Assembly: GCF_003049725.1 (NCBI RefSeq)
Contig: NZ_QAGM01000001.1
Coordinates: forward strand, 149,000 to 212,999
From: Oceanimonas marisflavi
GTDB lineage: Bacteria; Pseudomonadota; Gammaproteobacteria; Enterobacterales; Aeromonadaceae
Direction: 5' to 3'
DNA: 64,000 nucleotides
Numbering within the stretch: position 1 is the first letter of the stretch; each line of letters begins with the position of its first letter. Below are positions 38,413 to 46,778 of the stretch, piece after piece. The position numbers and the translations under genes were made by a program. The notes beneath the pieces are model-generated. The model saw only the letters and a program-made list of their open reading frames with translations, searched no databases and was not told where the DNA came from.

Positions 38413-38916
38413 ATGGCAACTATAAAATGCACTGAATGCGACAATAAAATTTCCGACTCTGTTAAATTTTGCCCACACTGCGGAGCACCTAATTCGCAAG
38501 ATGAAGAACATGAAGAACATGAAGGTAGAACGGTGGGTTTCCTACTCGGCAGCGGAATCCTATTTCTTCCATTGATTTTTTCTTGGTTCACTTTAAGAAA
38601 AGGATATTCAGCAAAAGCAAGATTCATGTCTTTCGCTTGGATTTACGTTACACTCATGATAACTATCATACCTATCACCAACAAATCGCCGACGAGCCAA
38701 GCACAAAAAATAGAGAGCAGAAAGCAGAAAGAAAATGAGGAAAACTTGAAAAGAACCGCAGCCAATCTAATAAATGCTTATGGTTACTCGTGTGACTTTG
38801 TAGATCACGTCACCCCTTTCGCATTATCCGAAGGGTTTAATGTATTCTGCGAAAACTCAAGATACCATTATGAAATAGAGAATAAAGGGGGAAACTGGAT
38901 TGTAAGAGTAAAGTGA
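38413..38916 (+). CDS. Zinc-ribbon membrane protein of unknown function
   Basis: A 167-residue protein with an N-terminal zinc ribbon (KCTECDNKIS...KFCPHCGAPN), an acidic Glu/His patch (DEEHEEHEG), two hydrophobic helices (LLGSGILFLPLIFSWF and FAWIYVTLMITIIPI) and a C-terminal soluble domain with Cys in YGYSCDFVD and NVFCENS. AAAGGG precedes the ATG by about nine bases. Such ribbon-plus-helix proteins often act as membrane sensors or stress proteins, but no family is recognised. AT-rich element codon use. Confidence 0.7.
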   Translation: MATIKCTECDNKISDSVKFCPHCGAPNSQDEEHEEHEGRTVGFLLGSGILFLPLIFSWFTLRKGYSAKARFMSFAWIYVTLMITIIPITNKSPTSQAQKIESRKQKENEENLKRTAANLINAYGYSCDFVDHVTPFALSEGFNVFCENSRYHYEIENKGGNWIVRVK

Positions 38917-39072
38917 GCGTACTCCTTAATGGATAAGGACATTACACTTACAAAAATCTCTTTAATTTCATATTACAAACCAGTTTATTATCTATATACA
39001 TAATGACATTGTGGCTTAATCAAAAATTAGGCCACACTTTCCACTCAACATTACTTTCATGGTTCATAGCAA
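38917..39072. other. Intergenic AT-rich gap in the element
   Basis: Contains GTGGCTTAATCAAAAATTAG-like inverted tracts (TTAATC...GATTAA type) and an A/T-rich run probably serving as promoter for the next gene. No gene is seen. Confidence 0.3.
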
Positions 39073-40284
39073 ATGCAGCGACTCACACCATTGATAACCA
39101 CCGCTCTCATTTTATCCATGAGTCAAAACTTATCTCATGCAAATGAAATTCACGAAATCAATGATTGCTCTTACTTAAAAAATGCCAACTCAGAGTCAGA
39201 AAAGGAAATATTTAACTTCCTTTACCCACCAGGTAAAGGCATCCGCCCTTCCACCCATACTTTCAGCCTGGCTCAGGCCTGCACAAGCAGAACAAAGAAC
39301 CTTGACACATTGAAAAAAGAGGTTGAATTATGCTTAAAGAACTTCCCTCCCGTGGCCTGCGAGTTCAAGGCAGCGCTTCTAAAGAGGCAGACTCTTGAGG
39401 TTGATTACCTATTAAAAGAAGCCAGCACTTTTAAAAAGATAGCGTTAGAACAAGCACAACAACAAAAAATGGAAAGGGAAAGAGCCCAACAGGAAGCATC
39501 TCTTAAAGAAAGAATGGCAGACATAGAGGCCAAGAAAGCTGCTCAAACTGCATTGGTAAACCATCAAGAAAAAATGCAGGAAGCATTAAAGGAACAGTGT
39601 GTAAACGAAGCTCCCATTTTGAGAGAACATGACCAAAACATCATGACTCAATGGAAAGCAGATCTTGATGATTTCAAGCAAGCTGTAAGCTCTGGCAAAA
39701 ACCGTTATGCTGCTCATCTCTACCAGAGCAAGCTGAAAGGAGTACCCGATAAAAGCAAGCTTATGATAGCTTCAGACAGCAATGATGCCTGCTTCCAGTT
39801 TGATGAATACAATAAACTTGAGGATATGATCCTGGCACAGCTAAAAAACACACAATCTTCATTTGAAACAGCGATGCCAGACTTCATCAAAATCAAGAAC
39901 TACATATCTGAAAAAGAGCAAGATGAGCTACAAGAGAAGAAGCTTACACTAACAGACACAAAAGTTTGTAAAGCAGCTACAGCAGCGATGTTCGGAAGAA
40001 GCCCGTCAATCATGAATGTAACCTCTCGTGGAAAAATACACTTCGTGAGTTACATCAGGCCAAGTGACAACACCAAGTGGCAGATAAAATGCTACCTTGA
40101 TAAAAACAAAATTATCTGGGCATCAGCCAACCCTGACAGCTCAGGAAGATGGAGAACACAGCATGTTGAATATGGTGACCCGGTGATAACTTACTCCATC
40201 GACAATAGTGGTACAACAGTCACTATCAATGAAGACTTCAGCGACAGTGTGGTAACACATAGCTACTCAATAGCAGAACTTTAA
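39073..40284 (+). CDS. Secreted coiled-coil protein of unknown function
   Basis: A 403-residue protein with a signal peptide (to about residue 23, SHANEI), an N-terminal segment with paired cysteines, a long Lys/Glu/Gln/Ala-rich coiled coil (about 115-180) and a C-terminal domain of about 110 residues that starts KVCKAATAAMFGRSP and contains WQIKCYLDKNKIIWASANP. The C-terminal domain has an all-beta appearance with conserved Trp and Cys, consistent with a small protein-interaction fold found after other signal peptides; it is not recognised. The protein could sit in the periplasm or cell surface. No lysis, pore or toxin motif is seen. Confidence 0.72.
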   Translation: MQRLTPLITTALILSMSQNLSHANEIHEINDCSYLKNANSESEKEIFNFLYPPGKGIRPSTHTFSLAQACTSRTKNLDTLKKEVELCLKNFPPVACEFKAALLKRQTLEVDYLLKEASTFKKIALEQAQQQKMERERAQQEASLKERMADIEAKKAAQTALVNHQEKMQEALKEQCVNEAPILREHDQNIMTQWKADLDDFKQAVSSGKNRYAAHLYQSKLKGVPDKSKLMIASDSNDACFQFDEYNKLEDMILAQLKNTQSSFETAMPDFIKIKNYISEKEQDELQEKKLTLTDTKVCKAATAAMFGRSPSIMNVTSRGKIHFVSYIRPSDNTKWQIKCYLDKNKIIWASANPDSSGRWRTQHVEYGDPVITYSIDNSGTTVTINEDFSDSVVTHSYSIAEL

Positions 40285-40384
40285 CTTAATAATCACTTGA
40301 CCCAATAAGGAAATCGGGCAATAATGAAAATAAGGGTGCACTTCCGCTCCCCTCCACAATGCGCATAATCCTGTTCAGCATTAG

Positions 40385-40420
40385 AGGCAACCACTTTACG
40401 GTGGCGGCCCTCTTTTGCTT
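40385..40420 (+). terminator. Hairpin with T-rich tail in the leader of the helicase-like gene
   Basis: AGAGGCAACCAC-tttac-GGTGGCGGCCCTCT forms an imperfect stem followed by TTTGCTTTTTTG. It lies 45 bases before the start codon, so it could terminate upstream transcription or act as an attenuator for the downstream gene. Confidence 0.5.
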
Positions 40421-40464
40421 TTTTGCGTATGTGGCTTTCAGCAGCAAAGGAGAAAACTATAAAT

Positions 40465-41973
40465 ATGACTGAAATCAAAACCGTAACCGCTATTCCCGCT
40501 GGAGGCAAAACCCATGAAGTAATCGAGATGATCAACAACAGCGAGGATAAGTTCGTTGTTGTGAACATCAGCCAAGCATTGGCAGATCAAACTTACACCA
40601 GCATTACTCGCTCTAAAGCTATTGCTGTATCTAACTCTACTGGCGGTGGTCGTGTGGGCGCTCAGATTGAGCAAAACCTAAGAAATAAAGTTAGCGTTAT
40701 TGTTTGTTGCCATCAAGGGTTTATGAAGATTGATCCTACCCTCTTGCACGGGTACACGGTCATCATTGATGAAGTACCGAGCACAATTAACTTGGGTTCT
40801 ATCCCCGTGAAGGATACAACCGACATTCTCAATATTTTGGGGAACTGCTGCAACATAGACGGCTGCAAGTACACTCTTCATCCTGACCACGGGAATGACG
40901 GTATTGAAGCAATCAAAGCACAAGGTACACGGTCAGAGAAGATGGAAAGCATGTTAACGGCTTTAGAGCTGGGTAGCACTGTAACACGGATGGGTGACAA
41001 TGAGTTCCGTTGGTCTGTGGTGTTCAATTGGGTGGAGCATCTGCAACATGCAGACAGTATTTACATGCTGGCGGCTCAGGTGGAAGGGCTGGCGACTACT
41101 GAGCTAATGAAAGCAAAGGGCGCTGTATTTGTACCAACCAACGACATAACACCTGCATACCATAGTTACGTCAACCCTGAACGTATCAAGATAGTCCCCC
41201 TGCTCACTGGCATGGACTACAGCAAGAATCAGTGTGTAGGTGGTGAGAATGTATTGAGGGTATGTGCTAATGGAAACTACAAGCATGATGGGTTCACCGT
41301 CTATCAAAAAATTCGTGAGAACACTAAATTAGCTCTAAAACATTACAGAAAGGACCAGTTCATTTATACGGTTAATAAAAAACAGCAAGATGAAAAGTGG
41401 GACTATGGTGAAGCTAAGTTCGTACCCTATAACCCTCATGGAAGGAATGACTTGGTAGACTACGAAGCCGTAGTATGCATCTATCAAGCTAATCTTGATA
41501 ACTCTCAGAAAGCCGAGTGTAAAAAAGTAGCGAAACACCACAATCTTGATGAAGATGCGTTTGTAGGTGCTGTTATGACTCAAACCTACCTTGAGCCTAT
41601 CTTTCAGGCTGCCACACGGGGAATTATCCGTAATCATGAAGACTCAGATACCACTTATGTTGTTATCGTACCGGATGAGCGGGCAGCAAACTACCTTGCT
41701 AACGGTCATTTCAAGGGTGCTGAGATAGTATATGACTTTGCTATTGATGGGAAAAAGGTAAAAGAACAGAGAGAACAGCATTTACGTGATCAGAACCTGA
41801 AGTTTGGAATAATTAAGCTAACACCTAAAGAACTTGGGATTCCTACACCCCATACGAATGCTTTCAAGTGCTGGAAAACAAACCGTAATAAGAAAGGCAT
41901 CAAAACCGATTTATCTGACTGTATCGACTGGATGAAAAAAAGGAACATCCCAACCAGCCACCTGCAAGCCTGA
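40465..41973 (+). CDS. Helicase-like P-loop NTPase
   Basis: A 502-residue protein. An N-terminal Walker A-like motif (AIPAGGKTHE, near residue 11) is missing the usual first Gly of the GxxxxGK pattern but keeps GKT. Walker B is TVIIDEVPS near 100. Later TRGIIRN (in FQAATRGIIRNHED) resembles the Arg-finger motif VI of SF1/SF2 helicases, and a helicase C-terminal-like half (about 250-440) precedes a short basic tail. The start at 40465 has AAGGAG 12 bases upstream, slightly long. It may be the element's replication or partition helicase or act on RNA. No nuclease or primase motif is visible. Confidence 0.75.
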   Translation: MTEIKTVTAIPAGGKTHEVIEMINNSEDKFVVVNISQALADQTYTSITRSKAIAVSNSTGGGRVGAQIEQNLRNKVSVIVCCHQGFMKIDPTLLHGYTVIIDEVPSTINLGSIPVKDTTDILNILGNCCNIDGCKYTLHPDHGNDGIEAIKAQGTRSEKMESMLTALELGSTVTRMGDNEFRWSVVFNWVEHLQHADSIYMLAAQVEGLATTELMKAKGAVFVPTNDITPAYHSYVNPERIKIVPLLTGMDYSKNQCVGGENVLRVCANGNYKHDGFTVYQKIRENTKLALKHYRKDQFIYTVNKKQQDEKWDYGEAKFVPYNPHGRNDLVDYEAVVCIYQANLDNSQKAECKKVAKHHNLDEDAFVGAVMTQTYLEPIFQAATRGIIRNHEDSDTTYVVIVPDERAANYLANGHFKGAEIVYDFAIDGKKVKEQREQHLRDQNLKFGIIKLTPKELGIPTPHTNAFKCWKTNRNKKGIKTDLSDCIDWMKKRNIPTSHLQA

Positions 41974-42783
41974 CACCGGCGGCTATGCGCCACTGTTCTT
42001 TTATAGAGGGGCTTTAGCCCTACCAACACAACAATAGAAACCATTGCACCAACGAATGATAATGAGGAAGGTGATATGTGTTTCGTTAATTGTTGTTAGG
42101 GAGCGGACAATAGCAATGAACGTGTAGTGAGTTGCTTTGTTTCGCTCTCTTACTCCATATTATTCATACAGCACTCTATCAAGGGTAGCTACAACGTCTG
42201 TTTGTTGTAGGTAGTCTGATAGTAGTGATGTTAGAGGGTAGTATTACGAACTGTGTTTTAGTGAGTAATGCTTAGCCTCTATATGAACCATTGAAAAATG
42301 ACACTAAATATGTAATAGCTTTATACATAAAAAGTGTCACAACTACGCACAGCCGAAAGTGTCAACAACAATATAATAAACAAGGTTTAAATACATTAAT
42401 AATAAACCATATAAATCAACACTTTACATTAAAAACATAAACAATACTGACATGCTAATGGAGGGAAATACAGTGATAGTAAGGGATTGAAAGACATAAG
42501 GGGATGATAAATATCTGGTTGTGTTTAACAAACCGCCCTCTTGATATCAATATTTTTTAAGATATAAAAATTACTATTAATCAATTCAGATCGTGTGTGG
42601 TATCCCCTCTGTTTCAGGCTTCCATGCCTGGCTATGGCTATCGCCTGCTGGCGCTGGTTTACATTGGGTATACACAAATCAGACTGAAAAATCTCTCTTG
42701 TTTGTTGGTTCACTAATACACCTTTACAAACCCAAAACAGACCTTTATTATTGAACCAGTTAAAACAGACTATGGTAATTCAA
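41974..42783. other. 800-bp gene-free, AT-rich region of the element
   Basis: Between the NTPase and recombinase genes. It has a short GC hairpin after the NTPase gene (AGGGGCTTTAGCCCT), and a nested dyad with a further copy of AGTGTCA (42299-42364). Many TA-rich runs occur. This could hold an origin, a recombination site for the serine recombinase, or both. A 62-codon reading frame on the minus strand (42525-42713) is not convincing. Confidence 0.5.
42299..42339. promoter_or_regulatory. Nested dyad (TGACACT...TATGTA...TACATA...AGTGTCA)
   Basis: Arms are TGACACT-aaa-TATGTA and TACATA-aaa-AGTGTCA, separated by nine bases. A third AGTGTCA follows at 42358-42364, about 25 bases after the second. 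The symmetry and iteron-like repeat suggest binding by a dimeric recombinase or initiator. Role is inferred. Confidence 0.55.
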
Positions 42784-43407
42784 ATGAACCGTGTGTATGC
42801 CTACCTGAGAGCATCGACTAATGAGCAAAATGCCAGCCGGGCCAAAGAGCAGTTGATTGAGTTCGTACAAGCTCAAAGCTTAACCGTGTCAGCATGGTTT
42901 ATAGAGAATGAATCTGGTGCCAGCCTGAAGCGGCCAGAGCTGTTCCGGTTGCTGGATGTTGCCCAAGCTGGTGATGTATTGCTGGTGGAACAGGTAGACC
43001 GCCTGAGCCGGTTGAATGCCAATGACTGGAAGGCGTTAAGATCCACGATTGAGAGCAAAGGCATCCGTGTGGTTGCCCTGGACTTGCCGACAAGCCATCA
43101 GCTTATCAAGTCAGGAGATGAATTCACCAGCCGAATGCTGGAAGCCCTGAACGGCATGATGTTGGACATGCTGGCTGCCATTGCCCGTAAGGACTACGAG
43201 GATAGGCGTAGAAGACAGGCCCAGGGCATTGCCAAGAAGAAGGCTGAAGGAGGCTACAAGGGCCGCCCCGTTGATATGGTGCTGCATGGCAAGGTCAAAG
43301 AATTACTGTCAGACGGGAAAAGCTATAACAAGGTTATTGAACTACTCGGCTGCTCAAGAGCTACAGTTGCTAAAGTAGCCAAACAGATGAAGGAGACAGA
43401 AGCATGA
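42784..43407 (+). CDS. Serine recombinase of the resolvase/invertase family
   Basis: A 207-residue protein. The catalytic Ser is Ser11 in VYAYLRAST, and the domain contains LVEQVDRLSRL (near 75) and an Arg-rich helix (RKDYEDRRRRQ near 140), then the resolvase C-terminal HTH (SYNKVIELLGCSRATVAKV). The start at 42784 is chosen by homologue alignment; ATG at 42772 is possible. It overlaps the next gene by ATGA. It is too small and of the wrong type for phage large serine integrases, so it probably resolves dimers or inverts a segment within or near the element. Confidence 0.9.
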   Translation: MNRVYAYLRASTNEQNASRAKEQLIEFVQAQSLTVSAWFIENESGASLKRPELFRLLDVAQAGDVLLVEQVDRLSRLNANDWKALRSTIESKGIRVVALDLPTSHQLIKSGDEFTSRMLEALNGMMLDMLAAIARKDYEDRRRRQAQGIAKKKAEGGYKGRPVDMVLHGKVKELLSDGKSYNKVIELLGCSRATVAKVAKQMKETEA

Positions 43408-43601
43408 AATCTGTTTATCTAATGTTGTTGCTATGTGGGGTACTGGCTGCCCCATCAGCCTATGCCACTACGATGCTGTTACGGGGTGAGTATGTGGTTG
43501 AGCAGGTGAAGTATTGTGTTTACTCCATGAGCAGCGCCAGCAAACAGCATGTAATCACCATCAAACACTATGAGAGCTGTAAGAAGGTAGTGAGCTTGTA
43601 A
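43404..43601 (+). CDS. Small secreted protein of unknown function
   Basis: A 65-residue protein with a signal peptide (MKSVYLMLLLCGVLAAPSAYA) and about 44 mature residues containing two cysteines (VKYCVYSM and YESCKKV). It starts inside the recombinase stop codon (ATGA), so the two are co-translated. The mature part could form one disulfide bond. No family is recognised. Confidence 0.65.
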   Translation: MKSVYLMLLLCGVLAAPSAYATTMLLRGEYVVEQVKYCVYSMSSASKQHVITIKHYESCKKVVSL

Positions 43602-44006
43602 CAACCCCCTTGCAATACCAGCCCAAACAACCCGAAACATAGCCATAACGCTTCCTGAGCGGCCCGTAGAGGCATTCTAATGCCCTTACCTACCCTACCC
43701 CATTGCTTAGCTGTTGTGCTCGATTACACAAGGCAAAACCCAAGCAAAACAAATAAGAACAAAGTATTTATAAATCAACATCTTGTGGATATATCTATGT
43801 TATATCGGGACCACTCGTTCACTGTAAGTCCTCCTGCCTGACAGCTCTCCCACCACTCAGTAATATTTCATCCCAAGATGTTAGGGATCAAAAGTGCTTG
43901 CAGAAGGTTACATAGCTGCTTACAATACGCCCCCGTATCAGCCACACTACCTATTCAAGTGACTGATATTTCTGATGTTTTAACATCAGCCACAGGTTAA
44001 CCCTTT
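43602..44006. other. Right-end noncoding region of the element
   Basis: About 400 bp without a gene. A 16-bp hairpin TGATGTT-tt-AACATCA (43973-43988) lies close to attR. It may contain integrase arm sites or a terminator for the recombinase unit. Confidence 0.4.
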
Positions 44007-44067
44007 TGCAGGGCGCGCCATTAGTGGTGACCGTAGCTCAGTTGGTAGAGTCCCGGATTGTGATTCC
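44007..44067 (+). repeat. attR: right direct repeat
   Basis: 44007-44051 is identical to 36886-36930. The first part carries the tRNA-Arg 3' end outside any tRNA-Arg gene, so it is a duplicated target. The remainder is the start of the functional tRNA-His, whose anticodon arm (44052-44067) also matches 36958-36973 at the left end. Confidence 0.9.
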
Positions 44068-44102
44068 GGTTGTCGCGGGTTCGAGCCCCGTCGGTCACCC
44101 CA
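44026..44102 (+). tRNA. tRNA-His (anticodon GTG)
   Basis: Complete cloverleaf: acceptor GGTGACC/GGTCACC, D-loop AGTTGGTA, anticodon loop ATTGTGATT, T-loop GTTCGAGCC, encoded CCA. The extra 5' G pairs with the discriminator C, a feature of tRNA-His. Confidence 0.97.
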
Positions 44103-44150
44103 TTTCTCTGAACTTCCCTCGAAAAATAGTTAAATTCCCCTGCATTTTCT

Positions 44151-44235
44151 GTAGGTTGGCGATGAGCGAAGCGAATCCCAACAACAGAGCCGACGGCTGG
44201 AATGTTGGGATTCGTAAAACTCATCCCAACCTACG
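44151..44235. repeat. Palindromic dispersed repeat, family A
   Basis: Inverted repeat with left arm GTAGGTTGGCGATGAGCGAA and right arm ACTCATCCCAACCTAC. It matches the repeat at 6170 with three differences in the first 33 bases. Confidence 0.8.
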
Positions 44236-44260
44236 CGCTGATACTCATTGCGTATCCGTG

Positions 44261-44352
44261 CTGTAGGCGCCGCTTTAGCTGGCGCAAACCTGCAGGCCAG
44301 GTGTATTTAAGGCCTGTTGCACAGGCCCTGCCAACTAAAGTGGCAGCTACAA
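44261..44352. repeat. Palindromic repeat, family C
   Basis: CTGTAGGCGCCGCTTTAGCT at the left and, in inverted form, GCCAACTAAAGTGGCAGCTA at the right; about 18 of 23 terminal bases match when folded. It has the shape of a short non-autonomous palindromic element. Confidence 0.6.
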
Positions 44353-44370
44353 TTCCCTAATCCCCGATCC

Positions 44371-45378
44371 CTATTCCCCGTTTTTATCACTGCGGCTCAG
44401 CAGCTTCGCCACTCTATCCACCAGTGCGCGACGAATGCCGCCCAGCTGTTTTTTCTCGTCGCCCTGCCAGGGAATGGGCCGGCACAGATCCATGGTCTGC
44501 AGGCCCAGCCGGGCGGTCAGCAGGCCGGCGCCAACGCCCTGTCCGGCCCGGGCCGACAAGCGCCCGGCCAGCTCCAGCCCGAGCAGGTCCATGCCGGCGT
44601 CAATGGCCGCTTCCGACACCCCCACATAGAGCATGTGGTGCAGCACCCCTTTCAGCAGCCGCAGCCGGCTCAGGGCGCCGAGGCGAATGCCGTAGCACTG
44701 GGTAATGTCTTCCATCATTTTCAGGTTGCGCCACAGCACCAGCAGCATGTCTACCGCCGCCAGGGGGCTGGCCGCCACCATGACGGCCGCCTCGCCGGAC
44801 CATTTCAGCACTCTGGCCCGGGCCTGCCGGTCCTGAGTGGCCAGCACCTGCCGGCTGTACAGGCTGAGTACTTCACCGTCCTGCTCGTCGCCGGTCAGCC
44901 CGGACTGCCACTGGGCAAAGGCGTCGCTGTTATTCAAGCCACTGCGTTGCGCCAGCTGCTCGCAAAAGCCCTGTGCCTGGCCATGGCCGGCGTCGGCCAG
45001 CAACTGCTCGGCCCGGGCCCGCTGGCGGGATACCCGTTCCAGCCGGCGCAGCTGCCTGAGTTCCCGCCACAGGCTGCCGCCGGCGGCCAGCGCCAGCAAG
45101 GCCAGCGCCAGGCTCCAGGCCGCGCCCAACCACTGGTTGTCCTGCCAGGTCTGCCACAACGACAGCCCGGACTGCACCAGCAGCAACAGCACCATCAGGC
45201 TGACCGCACTCCACCACAGCCGGTGCCGGCGTTTGGGCCGCAGCGCGGCCGCCGGACCGTCGGGAGCATGTTCCGCCTGCAGAAAGTCCTCGTCGTCAAG
45301 GGTTTGCCCGGGCCGCAACCGCGCGTCTTTCGGCGTATTCAGAGGCTGGTCGAGAATGACTTTGGTTTTCAGGGTCAC
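44371..45378 (-). CDS. ycjF: YcjF family membrane protein
   Basis: A 335-residue inner membrane protein (TIGR01620-type) of the phage-shock operon. Two hydrophobic helices lie near residues 55-100 and the C-terminal half carries a conserved membrane-associated helical domain (ITQCYGIRLGALSRLRLLK near 220). It overlaps ycjX by ATGA. Its precise role in the psp response is unknown. Confidence 0.93.
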   Translation of the reverse strand: MTLKTKVILDQPLNTPKDARLRPGQTLDDEDFLQAEHAPDGPAAALRPKRRHRLWWSAVSLMVLLLLVQSGLSLWQTWQDNQWLGAAWSLALALLALAAGGSLWRELRQLRRLERVSRQRARAEQLLADAGHGQAQGFCEQLAQRSGLNNSDAFAQWQSGLTGDEQDGEVLSLYSRQVLATQDRQARARVLKWSGEAAVMVAASPLAAVDMLLVLWRNLKMMEDITQCYGIRLGALSRLRLLKGVLHHMLYVGVSEAAIDAGMDLLGLELAGRLSARAGQGVGAGLLTARLGLQTMDLCRPIPWQGDEKKQLGGIRRALVDRVAKLLSRSDKNGE

Positions 45379-46778
45379 GCGAGTTTGTCTCCCAGTAAAA
45401 AGGCCAGCGCCCGATCCAGGCGCAGATGAGGTAACGGCTGCTCCGGCTGCCAGACAGGGGGCGCAAAGTCGGTAAAATCAAAACCCTGCCGCTGCCAGAA
45501 ACCGGCATCGGGCAGGGTTTCCGGAATTTCTCCGGGATACAGAGTGACCGGCTCGCCACTGTTGAGACGCCGGCCCTGCAGGGCGGGAATGGCCTCACCC
45601 TGGTGGCTGGCCTCGCCGCTGGAGGTGGCCTTGATGGACGCCAGCGCCAGGGTCTCGATATCGATGCCCGACAGCCGGGCATGGCGGTGACCGCTGCGCA
45701 CCAGACCAGACAATAACCGGGTCAGCCGGCCGTGCTGATCGGGCGTGAGGTGATCCGCCTTGGTGGCGGCAAACAGCAGCTTGTCGATGCGGGGCGCAAA
45801 CAGCCGCCGCCACCAGCCGCTCTTGCCGTAGTCAAAGCTCTGCACAATGGCATTTACCGCCCGGCTCAGATCCGTAAAGCTGTCGGGGCCGCGGTTCAGG
45901 GCGCTGAGGCAGTCCACCAGCACGATCTGGCGATCAAAACCGGCGAAGTGATCCCGGTAAAAGCCCGCCACCAGGTGCTTTTTATAGTGCTCAAAGCGAG
46001 TTTCCATCATGCCGTAATGGTGCTGTTCGTTCAGCCCTGCCGGCACATTCCCCCACACCCAGGGCACAAACTGCAGCATGGGCGCGCCCTGATATTCCCC
46101 GGGCAAAATAAAACGCCCCGGCTGCACCAGATAGGCGCCGCATTCGCGCTTGATATCATGCAGCCACCGGGTATAGGCCGCCGCCAGGGGCGCCAGCACG
46201 GCATCGCTGGCGGGGCTGTCGGGGGCGATGGCGCCGCCGGCCTGCAGCCAGGATTGCGCCAGGCTCGCCAGCGCCGGGGTTTGCAGCAGCTCCCGCTGCT
46301 GGGCACTCCACTGGGCGTAGTTCATGGACAGCAACGGCAGGTCGAGCAGCCATTCACCGGGATAGTCCACCAGCTCAAGGTAAAGGGTGGCGGTGTCCTG
46401 CAGCCGGCGCTTGAGCCGGTTTTTGGGACAGTAACGAATGGCCAGGGTAATTTCACTGATGCCCCGGGTGGGCTCGGGCCACACCGGCGGGCTGGCCGAG
46501 AGCTGATTCAGCGCCGCCTCGTAACCAAAGGCGGGCACATGATGATGACGCCCGGGCACCCGCTGGCAGCCGAGCAGCCGCCCTTGTGCCGCCGGCGGCC
46601 AGTGCGGCAGCCGGGCATCGAGCCCGGCGTGCTCCAGCTGGTTGACCAGACTGGTAATAAAGGCGGTCTTGCCGCTGCGGCTCAGTCCCGTGACCGCCAG
46701 CCGCAGCCGTCTGTCCAGCCCCCGCTGCACCCAGGACTCCGCCTTGTTGCGCCACTGGCGCATGGCTGTATTGCTCAT
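45375..46778 (-). CDS. ycjX: YcjX family P-loop protein
   Basis: A 467-residue protein with Walker A GLSRSGKTAFITSL near residue 31, followed by the DUF463 conserved region (YPGEWLLDLPLL near 140 and LFAATKADHL near 337). It is probably a membrane-associated nucleotidase of the psp operon. It overlaps both pspC and ycjF by ATGA. Confidence 0.94.
   Translation of the reverse strand: MSNTAMRQWRNKAESWVQRGLDRRLRLAVTGLSRSGKTAFITSLVNQLEHAGLDARLPHWPPAAQGRLLGCQRVPGRHHHVPAFGYEAALNQLSASPPVWPEPTRGISEITLAIRYCPKNRLKRRLQDTATLYLELVDYPGEWLLDLPLLSMNYAQWSAQQRELLQTPALASLAQSWLQAGGAIAPDSPASDAVLAPLAAAYTRWLHDIKRECGAYLVQPGRFILPGEYQGAPMLQFVPWVWGNVPAGLNEQHHYGMMETRFEHYKKHLVAGFYRDHFAGFDRQIVLVDCLSALNRGPDSFTDLSRAVNAIVQSFDYGKSGWWRRLFAPRIDKLLFAATKADHLTPDQHGRLTRLLSGLVRSGHRHARLSGIDIETLALASIKATSSGEASHQGEAIPALQGRRLNSGEPVTLYPGEIPETLPDAGFWQRQGFDFTDFAPPVWQPEQPLPHLRLDRALAFLLGDKLA

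Larger units (their letters stand above)
36886..44051. mobile_element. 7.1-kb integrative element in the tRNA-Arg/tRNA-His cluster
   Basis: Bounded by a 45-bp perfect direct repeat and AT-rich throughout compared with the surrounding chromosome. The int gene starts about 120 bp inside the left end and reads rightwards, as in many tRNA-targeting islands. Cargo: zinc-ribbon membrane protein, secreted coiled-coil protein, helicase-like NTPase, serine recombinase and a small secreted protein. No capsid, terminase, relaxase, toxin-antitoxin or known defence genes were recognised. Both tRNAs remain intact: tRNA-Arg at the left edge, tRNA-His regenerated at the right. Confidence 0.88.

Noticed and set aside
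42525-42713. 62-codon minus-strand frame in the element's noncoding region
   Set aside because: No ribosome site, no domain and no good coding composition; kept as noncoding.
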